From Mycobacterium lehmannii (GTDB lineage: Bacteria > Actinomycetota > Actinomycetes > Mycobacteriales > Mycobacteriaceae): a stretch of 64,000 nt of DNA. Where the stretch lies: NCBI RefSeq assembly GCF_002245535.1, contig NZ_NKCN01000007.1:149010-213009 (forward strand). The letters run 5' to 3'. Of this stretch, positions 1 to 8,928 are shown in pieces. Position numbers and translations under genes: made by a program. The notes under the pieces were generated by a model. The model did no database searches. It saw only the letters and a program-made list of their open reading frames with translations, and was not told the origin of the DNA. Position 1 is the first letter of the stretch; the number at the start of each line of letters is the position of its first letter.

Positions 1-1
1 C

Positions 2-1513
2 GCCGCCGAAGCGGCGAAGAACGCAAACGAAGAACTGCGCAAGGATCTCGATATCCACGGCAACGAAGCGTTAGCGGTCGCGCGGGCGGCCGACCAAGCC
101 GCAGGTGGCATCGAGTCGGTGAAGCACCGGTTGGTCAACCTGCGCGCTGAAGCCTCGCGGCTCGGCATGGAGATCGATCCCCTGACGAACACAGTCGTGC
201 CGGGGCCGAACGCCGGCGATAACCCGATGGAGGTCTTGCTCAAGACCGAGCAACTCCAAGCGGAGCTCACGGCGATCCTGGCCGATGCCCGTCAAGTCGA
301 CGACGAACTGGCCCGTGCGATCAGTATGGCCACCGGCGCCGAGCCGATTCCCCACGAGGCCGGGCCACCGGTGGGGCCGGCCGGCCTCACACCGACCCAA
401 GTCACCAGTGACGCCAACGAGCGGCGCCTCAACGCTGAACGAGTGAGCGCCCGAGCCCACGTCGGTCAATTGCAGAGCCGCTACGACCAGTTGGCTGCTC
501 AGGCCTACACGACCGGTGACCACAGCCCGGCCACCATGAGCGAGCTGGAAAATCTCGGCAAGGAGCTGACCGACGCCAAGAGGTACCTCGGTGACCTGGA
601 CGCCGTGCATGACGCGCTCGGCAAGGCGCCCGAAACCTATCTGACGATGTTTGACCCGCGAACGGGCACGGGCAAGCCGGTGCTGGCCGCCGTCGCGGTC
701 GGTAATCCGGACACGGCCAAGAACGTGTCGGTGTCGGTGCCCGGCGTCGGCACCACAACCGGCAGCCTGCCCGACATGGTCACCGAGGCAGGCAATCTGC
801 GCGACACAGCCCAGCGCCAGCTCGACCGAGTGGGGACGTCTGGTTCGGTCACGGCAATCGCATGGCTGGGGTACGACGCACCGCCCAACCCCCTCAACAC
901 CAAGAGCCCGGCCGACCTCTGGACCACAATGACGGACAACCAAGCCCATGCGGGTGCGGCCGGATTGTCCTCGTATCTGCAAGAGGTCCGGGCCAACAAT
1001 CCGGATGCACACGTGACGCTGCTCAGCCACTCATACGGCTCGCTGACATCGTCTCTGGCCCTGCAGGACCTACACGCGCAAGGATTGCACCCCGTGGACG
1101 ATGTCGTCTTTTACGGCTCGCCCGGGCTGGGACTTACCAATCCCGATCAACTAGGCCTCGGCGCCGACAACGCCTATGTGATGCGAGCGCCAGATGATCC
1201 GATCACCACGTTTGTCGCTCCGACGGCTCCGCTCCATGGGTGGGGTGCCGACCCCTACGCCGGCATCTTCCCTGAGCTGTCGTCACAGGCGGGCTTCGAT
1301 GCCAGCGGCGTCTTCCGTGAAGGGGTGCAGAGCCACGCCGACTATCCCCGGGCGGACGATGACGGCGACCTGCGGATGTCCGGCTACAACCTCGCGGCGG
1401 TTGTGGCCGGACTACCGGACAGCCAGCTAGTGTTCGCGCCACTACCGCCCGCGGTCCCTCTGATTCCACCGGACGGCCAGGTACCGCTGCCGCGAGCGAC
1501 ACCGGGAGGCTGA
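2..1513 (+). CDS. DUF1023 alpha/beta-hydrolase (5' end outside window)
   Basis: The frame is open from base 2, upstream of the first possible GTG near 119, so this is the C-terminal 503 residues of a larger protein. An N-terminal helical, Ala/Glu/Lys-rich stretch (about the first 210 residues) is followed by a DUF1023-type alpha/beta-hydrolase domain. The nucleophile elbow LLSHSYGSLTSS (S-H-S-Y-G) lies around base 1025-1055. A later Asp (RAPDDPIT) and a His (VQSHADY) are candidates for the rest of the triad. The substrate is unknown; members of this family are common in mycobacteria as long proteins with helical N-termini. The downstream lipoprotein gene starts 2 bases after the stop, so the two are probably co-transcribed. 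The family call is firm and the function is not. Confidence 0.8.
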   Translation, partial: AAEAAKNANEELRKDLDIHGNEALAVARAADQAAGGIESVKHRLVNLRAEASRLGMEIDPLTNTVVPGPNAGDNPMEVLLKTEQLQAELTAILADARQVDDELARAISMATGAEPIPHEAGPPVGPAGLTPTQVTSDANERRLNAERVSARAHVGQLQSRYDQLAAQAYTTGDHSPATMSELENLGKELTDAKRYLGDLDAVHDALGKAPETYLTMFDPRTGTGKPVLAAVAVGNPDTAKNVSVSVPGVGTTTGSLPDMVTEAGNLRDTAQRQLDRVGTSGSVTAIAWLGYDAPPNPLNTKSPADLWTTMTDNQAHAGAAGLSSYLQEVRANNPDAHVTLLSHSYGSLTSSLALQDLHAQGLHPVDDVVFYGSPGLGLTNPDQLGLGADNAYVMRAPDDPITTFVAPTAPLHGWGADPYAGIFPELSSQAGFDASGVFREGVQSHADYPRADDDGDLRMSGYNLAAVVAGLPDSQLVFAPLPPAVPLIPPDGQVPLPRATPGG

Positions 1514-1515
1514 AC

Positions 1516-2082
1516 GTGGCGACACGCGTCGTGCGAATCATCGCGCTGACCCTTATCGGATTACTCATCACGGTGGGCTGCGTCGAGCAGTCGAAGGCCG
1601 GCCAGGAGGACGGTGGTATGAGCACGTCACCCACGAGCGATCCAGAAGCCGCGCTTCGTTCCAAGCCACCGTTTGAAGCGGCCCAAGAGCAGTACCGAAG
1701 GGCGATGCACGACATGGCCGACCGTGTCGCCGCGCTCGTGCCCGGCCTGACGTGGCAAATCAAGGAAGACAGCTGGCGTGGCTGCGGTGGCGCCTACGCC
1801 AGCACGTCCGCCGTTCAGGTGTATGTCTACATCGTGTTCGCCGGGCCGGTGCCGGATGACAAGTGGGCGCCCGCGCTGGCGATCATCAAGGATGGGGCCG
1901 CGCGCCTCGGCGCATCCGACATGACCACCCTCGTTGACAATCCGGGCGATCGCGACGTCATGTTCGGGAGCACCGACGGCATTGAGATCGAGTTCGGCAC
2001 CAAGGCCAACACGATCCTGTCCGCGAAATCAGACTGCCGGCTTCGCCAAGCCGACCTTGCGGCCCCGACGCCCGTCGCGTGA
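1516..2082 (+). CDS. LppA-like lipoprotein
   Basis: This 188-aa protein starts at GTG 2 bases after the preceding hydrolase stop. The N-terminus is a lipoprotein signal: basic MATRVVR, a hydrophobic core (IIALTLIGLLI) and the lipobox TVGC, giving lipidation at about Cys22 and export to the cell envelope. The mature part has a conserved-looking SWRGCGGAY segment and a C-terminal Cys (SDCRLRQ), so a disulfide is possible. The pattern resembles the mycobacterial LppA/LppV family, whose function is unknown. Assignment to that family is from memory of motif layout only. The tight coupling suggests it works with, or is expressed with, the DUF1023 protein. Confidence 0.65.
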   Translation: MATRVVRIIALTLIGLLITVGCVEQSKAGQEDGGMSTSPTSDPEAALRSKPPFEAAQEQYRRAMHDMADRVAALVPGLTWQIKEDSWRGCGGAYASTSAVQVYVYIVFAGPVPDDKWAPALAIIKDGAARLGASDMTTLVDNPGDRDVMFGSTDGIEIEFGTKANTILSAKSDCRLRQADLAAPTPVA

Positions 2083-2115
2083 TCTGCCCTCGAATCGCCG
2101 AACCAATTTCGGTGA

Positions 2116-2325
2116 GGTCGGCAGGCTTACACCCAAGTCGGTGGGTCGCCGCTTTGCATCACACCGTTGGGGTTGGTCTCTGATCCGGCGCATGTGGCGG
2201 CTGCGGCGGTGTTGCGTGAGCAGTACCGCACCCGGCCCACGGCCGGCCGCCACCTCGAGGTCGATGTTGAGGTGGCCGACCTGAGCGCCTATGACACGGT
2301 CTTCGGGACCGGGGAGGTGGCCTGA
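2116..2325 (+). pseudogene. istA: istA transposase 3' remnant (IS21 family)
   Basis: Only the C-terminal tail of an IstA transposase remains. The readable part includes LVSDPAHVAAAAVLREQYR and ends VFGTGEVA. Its TGA overlaps the istB ATG, which is the normal istA/istB arrangement. An in-frame stop just upstream (2113-2115) and the neighbouring lipoprotein gene show that the DDE catalytic domain is gone. The element cannot mobilise itself. Confidence 0.75.
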
Positions 2326-3143
2326 TGCCCACCACCAAACGCACGGCGCCGGCTCCTGGTGAGGCGGACAAGCTGATCGCCCACCAGGCCCGGCTGTTGA
2401 AGGCGCCGCGGATCGCGGCGCACTACCAGCGGCTGGCCGAGCAGGGCCGGGCCGCGAACTGGTCGTTGGAGGACTACCTCGGGGCGGTGTTGGCCGTGGA
2501 GTCCAATGCCCGCGCTGAATCTGGTGCCCGCCAACGCGTCCGATATGCAGGATTCCCGGCAATCAAGACGATCACCGATTTCGACTTCACCGCTCAACCA
2601 GCAGTCGACCGCGCTCAGATCGCGGGCTTAGAGGCCGGGGGCTGGCCTGCTGAAGCCCGCAACATCGTGCTGCTCGGGCCTCCAGGCACCGGCAAGACCC
2701 ATCTGGCGACCGCGCTGGCGATCGCTGCCGCCCACGCCGGGCACCGGGTCGCATTCGCCCCGGCCACTGGCTGGATCACCCGGCTGGCAGAAGCGCATCG
2801 CACCAACCGCCTCGCTGCCGAACTGCGCAAGATATCCCGCTACGGGCTGATCGTCATCGACGAAGTCGGATACATCCCGTTCGACACCGAAGCGGCCAAC
2901 CTGTTCTTCCAACTGGTCTCCACCCGCTACGAGAAATCCTCGATCGTCCTGACCTCTAACCTGCCGTTCTCCAGGTGGGGGCAGGTTTTCGGAGAAGCCA
3001 CGATCGCCTCACCCATGATCGACCGGATCGTGCACCACGCCGACGTCATCGCTCTCAAAGGCGCCAGCTACCGCATCAAACACACCGCGATCGACACACT
3101 GCCCTCCGTCGAAGCCGACCGTGAGGCAGACTCAACCCCGTAA
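2325..3143 (+). CDS. istB: IS21-family helper ATPase IstB
   Basis: This 272-aa AAA+ ATPase of the DnaC/IstB type stimulates the IstA transposase during IS21 transposition. Walker A is LLGPPGTGKTHLATAL (about residues 123-138) and Walker B is LIVIDEVGYIPF (about 175-186). A sensor-type TSNLPFSRW follows, and the C-terminal SYRIK ending is typical. The length is normal for the family and the start overlaps the istA stop. The gene looks intact, but its partner transposase is truncated, so it is probably a relic. Confidence 0.93.
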   Translation: MPTTKRTAPAPGEADKLIAHQARLLKAPRIAAHYQRLAEQGRAANWSLEDYLGAVLAVESNARAESGARQRVRYAGFPAIKTITDFDFTAQPAVDRAQIAGLEAGGWPAEARNIVLLGPPGTGKTHLATALAIAAAHAGHRVAFAPATGWITRLAEAHRTNRLAAELRKISRYGLIVIDEVGYIPFDTEAANLFFQLVSTRYEKSSIVLTSNLPFSRWGQVFGEATIASPMIDRIVHHADVIALKGASYRIKHTAIDTLPSVEADREADSTP

Positions 3144-3147
3144 ACCT

Positions 3148-3197
3148 GCTCACTTTTCAACCGCAGCAGGCTGCTCAGGATTCAACCGGAGCTGACA
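3148..3197 (+). repeat. IS21 right-end subterminal repeats
   Basis: Two similar motifs lie just downstream of istB: GCTCACTTTTCAACCG at about 3149 and GCTCAGGATTCAACCG at about 3173. The second is followed closely by GCTGACA. Multiple short terminal repeats of this kind are the binding sites for the IS21 transposase. Confidence 0.55.
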
Positions 3198-3298
3198 TTT
3201 GCCTGCGGTCAAACTCCCGGCTTCCTGGTTGCTCGCCTATCAGAACAATGTGCGGGGGTGTGGTTCTCCAGCCCGCTCGCCCTCATCGATCCGCCCTA

Positions 3299-4233
3299 TC
3301 ACCTTGGCGTTAGTCTTCCCGAGGCGACTCGCGCTTGCCACGTGTCCAGTACAAACTCTGCGACAGTCACTGTTGCGTTCAGCGCCAATCGCGCGTGCCT
3401 CGTCAGCGCCACGCTGCGTTTCGACTGCCCGTGGCCTATTCCTAGCTCGTTGCGCAACTCGGCCAACGACTGAATTGTAGTGACCAAAGTCCGCAAGATC
3501 TGCTGCGCAGACTCGCTACCCTTCGCGCTCTCAGGAACCGAATCCGATTTCAGCTCAAGCAGATCGGCAACGTGCCGGTAGAGCTGAGGGATGTCTTCCC
3601 GCTGCCCGTACGCCACGCCTGAGCGATCAAGAATGATCCTGAAGAGGCTCTCTACCAAATTCTCGACGACGAAATCGCCGCGGCCGGATCCGAGGCCAGG
3701 CTGTCACGAATGCGGACAAGATGCTCTTCGAGCACCTCCGGATCGGTCAGAAGCTCACGTTCACGGAGCCGAAGTTCAGGGGTTGTGCCATGAAACGACT
3801 CCCGGCGACGCCATCCGTAGACGGCATGGCCACTGATCCAGTCAGCCGGGTAGAGCTCGTAGCCGTCCCGCGCCAGTGCTTCGTTGAATGACTTGAGGAG
3901 TTCGGCAGCTTCCTCTTCATCAGGTCTGACGACCGGGTGCAGCGTCTCCGCGAGGAATCGCAGGACGAGTTCATCATCGCCGTATTGCAACCCGAAGCGG
4001 CTGTCGGTGAATATCCAGTCGTCCGGCCAGTCTTGAGGGTTGTTGACGCGATGCTGCCAAATGTCACCGGCGGCGGACTTATATCTCGAATCCGTGCTTG
4101 GCATCGAATCCAAGTCATAGATTCGCGCCAAGAAGTCCGGTTCTTCCAACCTTCCCTCCCACAACACCTTCGACAGGCTGATGGTGTCGAAGACCTTGCG
4201 GCGCGTGACATGGGTGATGAGCTTCTTCGCCAC
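3299..4233 (-). pseudogene. AbiJ-like abortive-infection protein, frameshifted
   Basis: Two minus-strand reading frames join into one protein. The first (4233 down to 3652, 193 aa) resembles an AbiJ N-terminal domain, with the key stretch LPSTDSRYKSAAGDIWQHR-like and PVVRPDEEEAAELLKSFNEA. It ends abruptly with SSSRIW and a stop. The second frame (3658 down to 3299, 119 aa) starts at the same place and reads NLVESLFRIILDRSGVAY then ELRNELGIGHG and ALTRHARLALN, which fits an Abi_C (HEPN-like) domain. The frame change falls in the tcgtcgtcgagaattt tract at about 3675-3660. Phage defence by growth arrest is the expected family role. The break could be inactivation, sequencing error or, less likely, programmed frameshifting. 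Confidence 0.7.
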
Positions 4234-4354
4234 GCCCCTACAACCCCTTTGAAGCCTCGGCCCGACCCTGGTCGATCAGGCGCGCTTCACCGATTATGGG
4301 GATCTGCGCGACAACACCCCGGATTTGATAGGAAGTCGCACCCCGGCGGCGCAC

Positions 4355-4439
4355 ACCCACCAAACGCAAAGGTCACGAACCATTTCTGGTTCGTGACCTC
4401 ATGCGTCGCAGTTCGTAGAACCGCTCTTGCTTGTGGGCG
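4355..4439. repeat. left copy of tRNA-Leu 3'-flank direct repeat (candidate att site)
   Basis: About 80 bases here match the sequence at 23308-23388 with roughly 80% identity by eye. Shared blocks include ACCCACCAAAC, AAAGGTCACGA, TTCGTGACCT, TTCGTAGAACCGCTC and CTTGTGGGCG. The right copy is the terminator and last acceptor-stem bases of tRNA-Leu. Between 4370 and 4399 this copy carries a perfect 12-bp hairpin (AGGTCACGAACC / GGTTCGTGACCT). It is the likely outer boundary of a genomic island. Confidence 0.6.
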
Positions 4440-4744
4440 GTTCAGTTGTGCTGGTCAGTATGGGTTTCTGCGGTCGCTTCCACTGGGTTTTACGGGTTTG
4501 TCCACAGCCTTTTCGATGCGCAGAGGCCGATCTGGCTGTGGCGTCGTGATGGCTGGTGAGCCTCGCGTCGGCCTGCGGGATCGGCTGCTTGTCGGAAGCT
4601 GAAGAACGCGGGCCAACGTTGCGTTGCCGGTCCTGCCCGAACTTGCTGTATCGCGGCCGAAATTTCCACAACCTTTTTCGCGTCGAACACACCAATAACG
4701 GGCTGACCGAAGGAGCCAGTCCGCCTACCTGCGAGAAGGGTTTG
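4440..4744. other. non-coding stretch downstream of DDE gene
   Basis: No credible gene is seen between the repeat copy and the end of the DDE transposase-like gene. Short open frames on both strands have no ribosome binding site or recognisable motif. This may be the terminal non-coding part of the mobile unit encoded next door. Confidence 0.4.
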
Positions 4745-6529
4745 TCAGCTGCGTCGGGGCGTCGGTGTGGGTGGGTGTCCGAGGTCGGCGGCAAGTTGGC
4801 GCAGCCGGATGTCGATGGCTTCGGTGCGCCCCATCTTGGGGTCGTGGTTCTGTTGGGCGCGGATGTTGACGGTCGCGGCGGCCAACGCGATGGCGATCTT
4901 GATCATCGGCGTCCTGCGCGGCCCTGTGGTCAGTGAGTCCAGGCCGGCGACGTGGCGAGACTTGAGTTGGCTGAATCGTTGTTCGGTGAGTGATCGGGCG
5001 GCTTCGAAGTAGAGGGTGTGCTCCCATGAGCCGGGGACAAGGTCCCACTGGGCCATCTTGAGCTGGCCGTCGGTGAGGTAGACGGTGATGCTGGAGTTAC
5101 TACAGCACGCCATGGCGTCAGCCGGCCAGTCTGGTTCGGCCATCGGCAGTCCGCTGACCTCGGTATGCATCGATTCGGGTTTGTGCGGGCACATGACTGT
5201 CCCCAGAGCTGCAGGGCAGACCTGCCGGATCTTGACCCGCTTCGGTGGCGTGGCGGCAAGTGCTGGCCGACCGAAGCGGCAGTCAGTCATTACAGGCCTT
5301 GAGTGCAGCCCCATCAGGAAGGGATAGATGGCTTGCAAGCGGCGATCGTGGGCTCCGAAATTGTCTTGTGCAAGCAGTTCTTCGGTGCTGGGAGTGCGGT
5401 GGCCGGTGATCCGTTTGATCACCGCGGGACAGTAGAACGCGCCGGCGTACTGCAGGGGTCCGGGTTCGGGTCCGTCGGGAGCGCCCGGCGGTGAGGCGCT
5501 CGGGTATTCGACTGTCCAGTGTTTCGGGTATCGCACCACCGGTGAGAAGCCTTGTTTGAGCATGAGTTCGGCGAATCCGCTCTTGGGGTTGTAACCCATG
5601 TCGGCGGTGAGCAGCGGTCGCCGAGATCGGCCGCTCCTACCTTCGCGGCGGCCATCGACACCGTTGCGGCGAGCGTGGGTCAACGCGGTCGCTAGGCCCT
5701 CGACGCTGCCGCTGGTCGGGGCGTGGACGTCCATGCCGACGAACAGGGCGGGCTGGGCGTGCAGGGCGTCGCGGCGCGCGACCCGGGACACGAAGGTGGC
5801 TCCGATGCCGAATCCGCTGGATTTGATCTCTCCTGGGATGCCGGGTTGTTTGATTTGGCCGCGTTTGTCGCGGGCCCAGTACCGCGCTACCGAGGATGCG
5901 CCGCGGTAGCGCTCTGGACGGGTGCCCAGCATGCCGTCGGGTGTTGCGGTGTTGATGATTGTTTCGTCGACGACGACGTCGCCGTGGCAGTCGGGTGGGG
6001 CAACGGTCCTGATCGACCCGTAGAGCAGATCGTTGATCACTGCGGTCAGTCGTTGATTGGCCGCGGCGCTGCGGGCATGGTCCTCGGGGCTGCGGGCGTG
6101 GAGGCGGGCGGTGTATTCGGCGTTGGTCATCCGCCGGGCGGGCAGATCTGTGTCAGGGTCCAGGGGTTGCATGCGCAAGCTCCAGAACCGGTGGAAGCGT
6201 TTGTACTCGGTGTCTGCCATGGTGCTGATGGCGGTGCAGTCTTGTCCTGCCATGCCGACCGCGGCGAGCTGATTGGCGCTGAATTCGCCGAGGGTGTCCA
6301 TGGTGCCCCGCAGACTGTACGGGCGCCCGATGATGAATCGCACAAGCAGCGCGACGAGCACCCCGGTCACGGTGTAGGTAATCCCTACGGGCTTGCGGCC
6401 GCCCGGCTGTGCGGTGTGGCGGTAATAGTCTTCGATGCTCTGTGCTGCACCGGATTTCACGATCGTCTCCAGCGCAGTGGCGAATACATCGTCGGCGATC
6501 GTGGACAGCTGCTGTCGGTTCCGGATCAT
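4745..6529 (-). CDS. DDE transposase-like protein
   Basis: The 594-aa protein has a plausible RNase H-fold transposase core. The first acidic residue is in DVVVDETIIN (about residues 184-193). The second is in LLTADMGYNPKSGF, followed by GFSPVVRYPK, which looks like the IS4-type second block. The Glu is in EAARSLTEQRFSQLK near the C-terminus. The N-terminal half has a hydrophobic helix (VTGVLVALLVRFIIG), and a linker carries GMDVHAP. It starts within the stop of the upstream recombinase-like gene (ATGA), so the two proteins are translationally coupled. I do not recognise a named IS family and see no inverted repeats. It may be a transposase subunit of an unclassified element. The DDE assignment is from motif spacing only. 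Confidence 0.6.
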   Translation of the reverse strand: MIRNRQQLSTIADDVFATALETIVKSGAAQSIEDYYRHTAQPGGRKPVGITYTVTGVLVALLVRFIIGRPYSLRGTMDTLGEFSANQLAAVGMAGQDCTAISTMADTEYKRFHRFWSLRMQPLDPDTDLPARRMTNAEYTARLHARSPEDHARSAAANQRLTAVINDLLYGSIRTVAPPDCHGDVVVDETIINTATPDGMLGTRPERYRGASSVARYWARDKRGQIKQPGIPGEIKSSGFGIGATFVSRVARRDALHAQPALFVGMDVHAPTSGSVEGLATALTHARRNGVDGRREGRSGRSRRPLLTADMGYNPKSGFAELMLKQGFSPVVRYPKHWTVEYPSASPPGAPDGPEPGPLQYAGAFYCPAVIKRITGHRTPSTEELLAQDNFGAHDRRLQAIYPFLMGLHSRPVMTDCRFGRPALAATPPKRVKIRQVCPAALGTVMCPHKPESMHTEVSGLPMAEPDWPADAMACCSNSSITVYLTDGQLKMAQWDLVPGSWEHTLYFEAARSLTEQRFSQLKSRHVAGLDSLTTGPRRTPMIKIAIALAAATVNIRAQQNHDPKMGRTEAIDIRLRQLAADLGHPPTPTPRRS

Positions 6530-7599
6530 CGCCGTACCTCGTCGAGGATGGTGATGGCGTGGCGCAGCTTGTATTGGGTCACCAGGCTGCGTTCATCGAC
6601 GAGGATCCGCAGTTCGCACAGGTCGGCGAGTTGTTGCAGCAGTACTGCCGGGATGCGTTCGGCCAGATCCAGCACCCACCGATTCCGCAGCGCAACCGGA
6701 TCGATGGTGGGGTGGCCGTGGTTGCGCAGTTGCTCACCGACCCGGTTGACGATGTTGCGCTCAGCGGCAACGGCGTGTGGGGCCAAGATGAGGCGGTCGC
6801 CGAGGCCTGCCGCAAGTCCCACGAGCCGGGCACCGATCTCGCGGTCCCAGACCGGCACCTGCCGCACACCTCCGCCAAGATTCGGCAACGCCACAACTGC
6901 GACTGCACGACCGTCGACGGTGGTGGTCGTGATCGCGGTGCCGCGCAGGCTCCGGAAGTCCGCCGGCCGGGCGCCTGCACCGTAGCTGAGGTCCAGCAGT
7001 GCTTGCGTCCGTTGTGATAGGCGTGCCGGCAGCCGCGGTATCAGCGTCCGCAGGCGCGCGATCTCGGCATGGCTGGCCACCGGGTGACGCGGCCGCGCAA
7101 GCGCATTCGTACCGATCCTGGGTGGGAACTGCTGTGGATGTAGACGACGGCCCGTCCGGTACAGGATGTAGCGGCGCTGGTCAGCGGATCGCTTGCTGGC
7201 GGTGGCAGTGGCGGCCAGGTGTTCGTCGACGTTGGCCCTGGTAAACGCCCGTACCGGGTCGACCACATCGCCGAACGCCGCCCACACCAGGAAACGAGCC
7301 ACGTGGCCGACATCTTTGCGGTCTTGTTCGGCGCTGGTGAACGGCACCTGACACCGCAGGGTCGCGGCCGCCGTGATCGCTGCGCGCGCGACCTCCGGAT
7401 CGTCGGCACCGACGGTCTGGCGCAGCAGTGTGGCCAGCCGGTCATGCTCCGACGGTGGCAGCGCGGGAAGCTCCCTCACCGCGGATTGAGCGACGAGCAT
7501 TGTTGTCTTCGCCGCTGACTCCGCGGCGGGACCGTGAGCAGCCGCCTGAGGGCTGACCGGTGGGCTGGCCGCGATGGTCATCTTCTTGAACCGCGCCAT
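6526..7599 (-). CDS. tyrosine-recombinase-like protein with degenerate active site
   Basis: The protein is about 357 aa from the ATG at 7599; a TTG at 7638 would add 13 residues. The C-terminal half follows the layout of a tyrosine recombinase. Box I resembles LLDLSYGAGARPADFRSL, with the conserved Arg in GAR. A beta-hairpin GGGVRQVPVWDR is followed by a box II-like PVALRNRWVLDLAERIPAV and a possible nucleophile Tyr in VTQYK. The His before box II Arg and the His/Trp after it are not present, so activity is doubtful or altered. It shares a 4-base ATGA overlap with the DDE-like gene downstream. The region lies 2 kb inside the candidate att repeat, so it could be, or derive from, the island integrase. 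Confidence 0.5.
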   Translation of the reverse strand: MARFKKMTIAASPPVSPQAAAHGPAAESAAKTTMLVAQSAVRELPALPPSEHDRLATLLRQTVGADDPEVARAAITAAATLRCQVPFTSAEQDRKDVGHVARFLVWAAFGDVVDPVRAFTRANVDEHLAATATASKRSADQRRYILYRTGRRLHPQQFPPRIGTNALARPRHPVASHAEIARLRTLIPRLPARLSQRTQALLDLSYGAGARPADFRSLRGTAITTTTVDGRAVAVVALPNLGGGVRQVPVWDREIGARLVGLAAGLGDRLILAPHAVAAERNIVNRVGEQLRNHGHPTIDPVALRNRWVLDLAERIPAVLLQQLADLCELRILVDERSLVTQYKLRHAITILDEVRR

Positions 7600-7638
7600 C
7601 AGCGGGCCGTGCTCGCCCCGATTGACCAACAGTCGCAA

Positions 7639-7955
7639 GCTGGTCGGCCTTCACGGTTTCGGTTGGGCGTCTTCGCGCCCAGCAACCTCGGCCCCAGGAT
7701 TCGGTCGAGGCAATCCGGCGTGGACGGTTGACAGGTTTGTTCGTGCACGGTGGAATACACCTATCCCTCCTTGAGGGGTCTAGAGCCGAGAGACTCTTGA
7801 TGAACGCCGAAGCTGGGTTGCCCCCCAGCTTTTGGCATTTCTGGGCTCGGCAAAGCCGAGCAAGGTGAATGTTCGCGTTTCGGCGCGAGAACCGTTTAAG
7901 AGCTACCTATTCGGGCGTCCTTCCCTTGATTGCGGTCGTCGTGAAGCGGCCCCGC
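7639..7955. other. intergenic region with two hairpins
   Basis: No gene is supported here. It contains AAGCTGGG / CCCAGCTT (about 7810-7831, followed by a short T-run) and GCTCGGC-aaa-GCCGAGC (7845-7861). Either could terminate the small DNA-binding gene that reads toward them or mark an element boundary. Confidence 0.45.
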
Positions 7956-8174
7956 CTACGTCCTGTCTGCCGATGCCGGCGAGTCCGCGCCAGAGCACTG
8001 CGTGGAACTGGTATCTGTTTGGTGAGGCAGTGCCCCGGCAAGAAGACGCTCCCCCGTTTGGGATAACGTCAGACTTTGGGCATCGGCATAGTCATAGATT
8101 CGGGCAGCCAGCTCCGGGGTTAAGCTGAACTCCACGCGCACACGCTCGCGGCGTTTCATCACCGGTCGAGCCAT
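7956..8174 (-). CDS. small ribbon-helix-helix-like protein
   Basis: This 72-aa protein starts MARPVMKRRERVRVEFSL. I chose the ATG at 8174 because GAGGTGG lies about 8 bases upstream; the longer frame to 8378 has no such site and an unlikely N-terminus. A short basic strand (RVRVEFSLTPE) is followed by two helices (LAARIYDYADAQSL, LSQTGERLLAGAL). This fits a ribbon-helix-helix DNA-binding fold, as in small mobile-element or antitoxin proteins. The C-terminal 20 residues are polar and probably disordered. No toxin gene is recognisable beside it. Confidence 0.5.
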   Translation of the reverse strand: MARPVMKRRERVRVEFSLTPELAARIYDYADAQSLTLSQTGERLLAGALPHQTDTSSTQCSGADSPASADRT

Positions 8175-8582
8175 CGCAAACCACCTCTGCCGTGGGGTCC
8201 GGATCACTCCGGAGAAGGCCGAAAGATCTCGTGGCGCGAATATAGCCGAACATTGGCTACACCCGTTTCTGGCAATATCGATCTGCACTGTAATCCGTTG
8301 CTTCTCAAGAGCTTTGGGTTCTATATCGGCATGCGGATTTCGGGGGCCGATATAGGTAAACACGTTGTGCGAAAGCATATTTCGTGTAGATTCTGCGGAC
8401 GATCCGATCGTGCGCGCTGCACGGAATCTCTACCCCAACAGAAAGAAAGCGCCGCTCGGCGTGTCGTCGGCGCACGCGACGATCGCGATGTGCTCGGATG
8501 GCATCGCGACCGAATGAGTGGCTGTCGTCGCGTCACCGACTGGCAGGACGAAGCACTCTGGCGAACGACACGTCAGCTAGTG
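8175..8582. other. intergenic region
   Basis: About 400 bases upstream of the small DNA-binding gene. Open frames crossing it lack ribosome binding sites and codon bias. It is locally less GC-rich than its surroundings and probably carries the promoter of that gene, but I see no site I can name. Confidence 0.3.
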
Positions 8583-8756
8583 CTACCGCCAGGCGCCTTC
8601 CATAATCGCCGGATCAACGACATCGGCTGCAGCCGTCGCCGCCCTATCGAGATCCTCAACAGTCAGCCCATAAATGTATCCAGCATCCACGTCTGAACGC
8701 TGACGCAGGTCGTCGTCTGATAGCTCGGAGACCCGCTCGGCCGATGGATCTGTCAT
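8583..8756 (-). CDS. hypothetical acidic small protein
   Basis: This is a 57-aa frame beginning MTDPSAERVSELSDDDLRQR and ending DPAIMEGAWR. GAGGGCG lies about 9 bases before the ATG, a good mycobacterial ribosome binding site. The protein is acidic and predicted helical, with no recognisable domain. The good start signal and biased codons support a real gene; the function is unknown. Confidence 0.5.
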   Translation of the reverse strand: MTDPSAERVSELSDDDLRQRSDVDAGYIYGLTVEDLDRAATAAADVVDPAIMEGAWR

Positions 8757-8928
8757 CTGAACGCCCTCACGAAACCGACGGTGCTGCGGCGCGCAGGCCG
8801 GCTTATCAAGGAGTTGCCACTACCACGGCAACGAGCTTGCACAATGCTCGCCTTCGAGCAACGATGCCCTGTGATAGTCCCCGTCGGCACCGCGAACGGG
8901 TGGGCTGGCCGTAGGAGGGCAACCAGCA

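Larger units (their letters stand above)
2116..3197 (+). mobile_element. decayed IS21-like insertion sequence
   Basis: The element consists of the istA tail, an intact istB and a right end. No left end or complete transposase is visible, so the element is deleted on its left side, next to the lipoprotein gene. The right boundary is placed at the last CA of GCTGACA, by analogy with IS21 ends; no target duplication can be checked because the left end is lost. Confidence 0.65.

Noticed and set aside
5723..6985. 420-codon plus-strand frame across the DDE/recombinase junction
   Set aside because: It crosses two opposite-strand genes with motif support and has Ser/Arg low-complexity sequence.
8175..8378. 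68-residue N-terminal extension of the small ribbon-helix-helix-like protein
   Set aside because: Composition is unlike coding sequence and a clear GAGGTGG lies before the internal ATG at 8174.
8253..8696. 147-codon plus-strand frame
   Set aside because: It covers the minus-strand 57-aa gene that has a good ribosome binding site; the plus frame has none and no domain.
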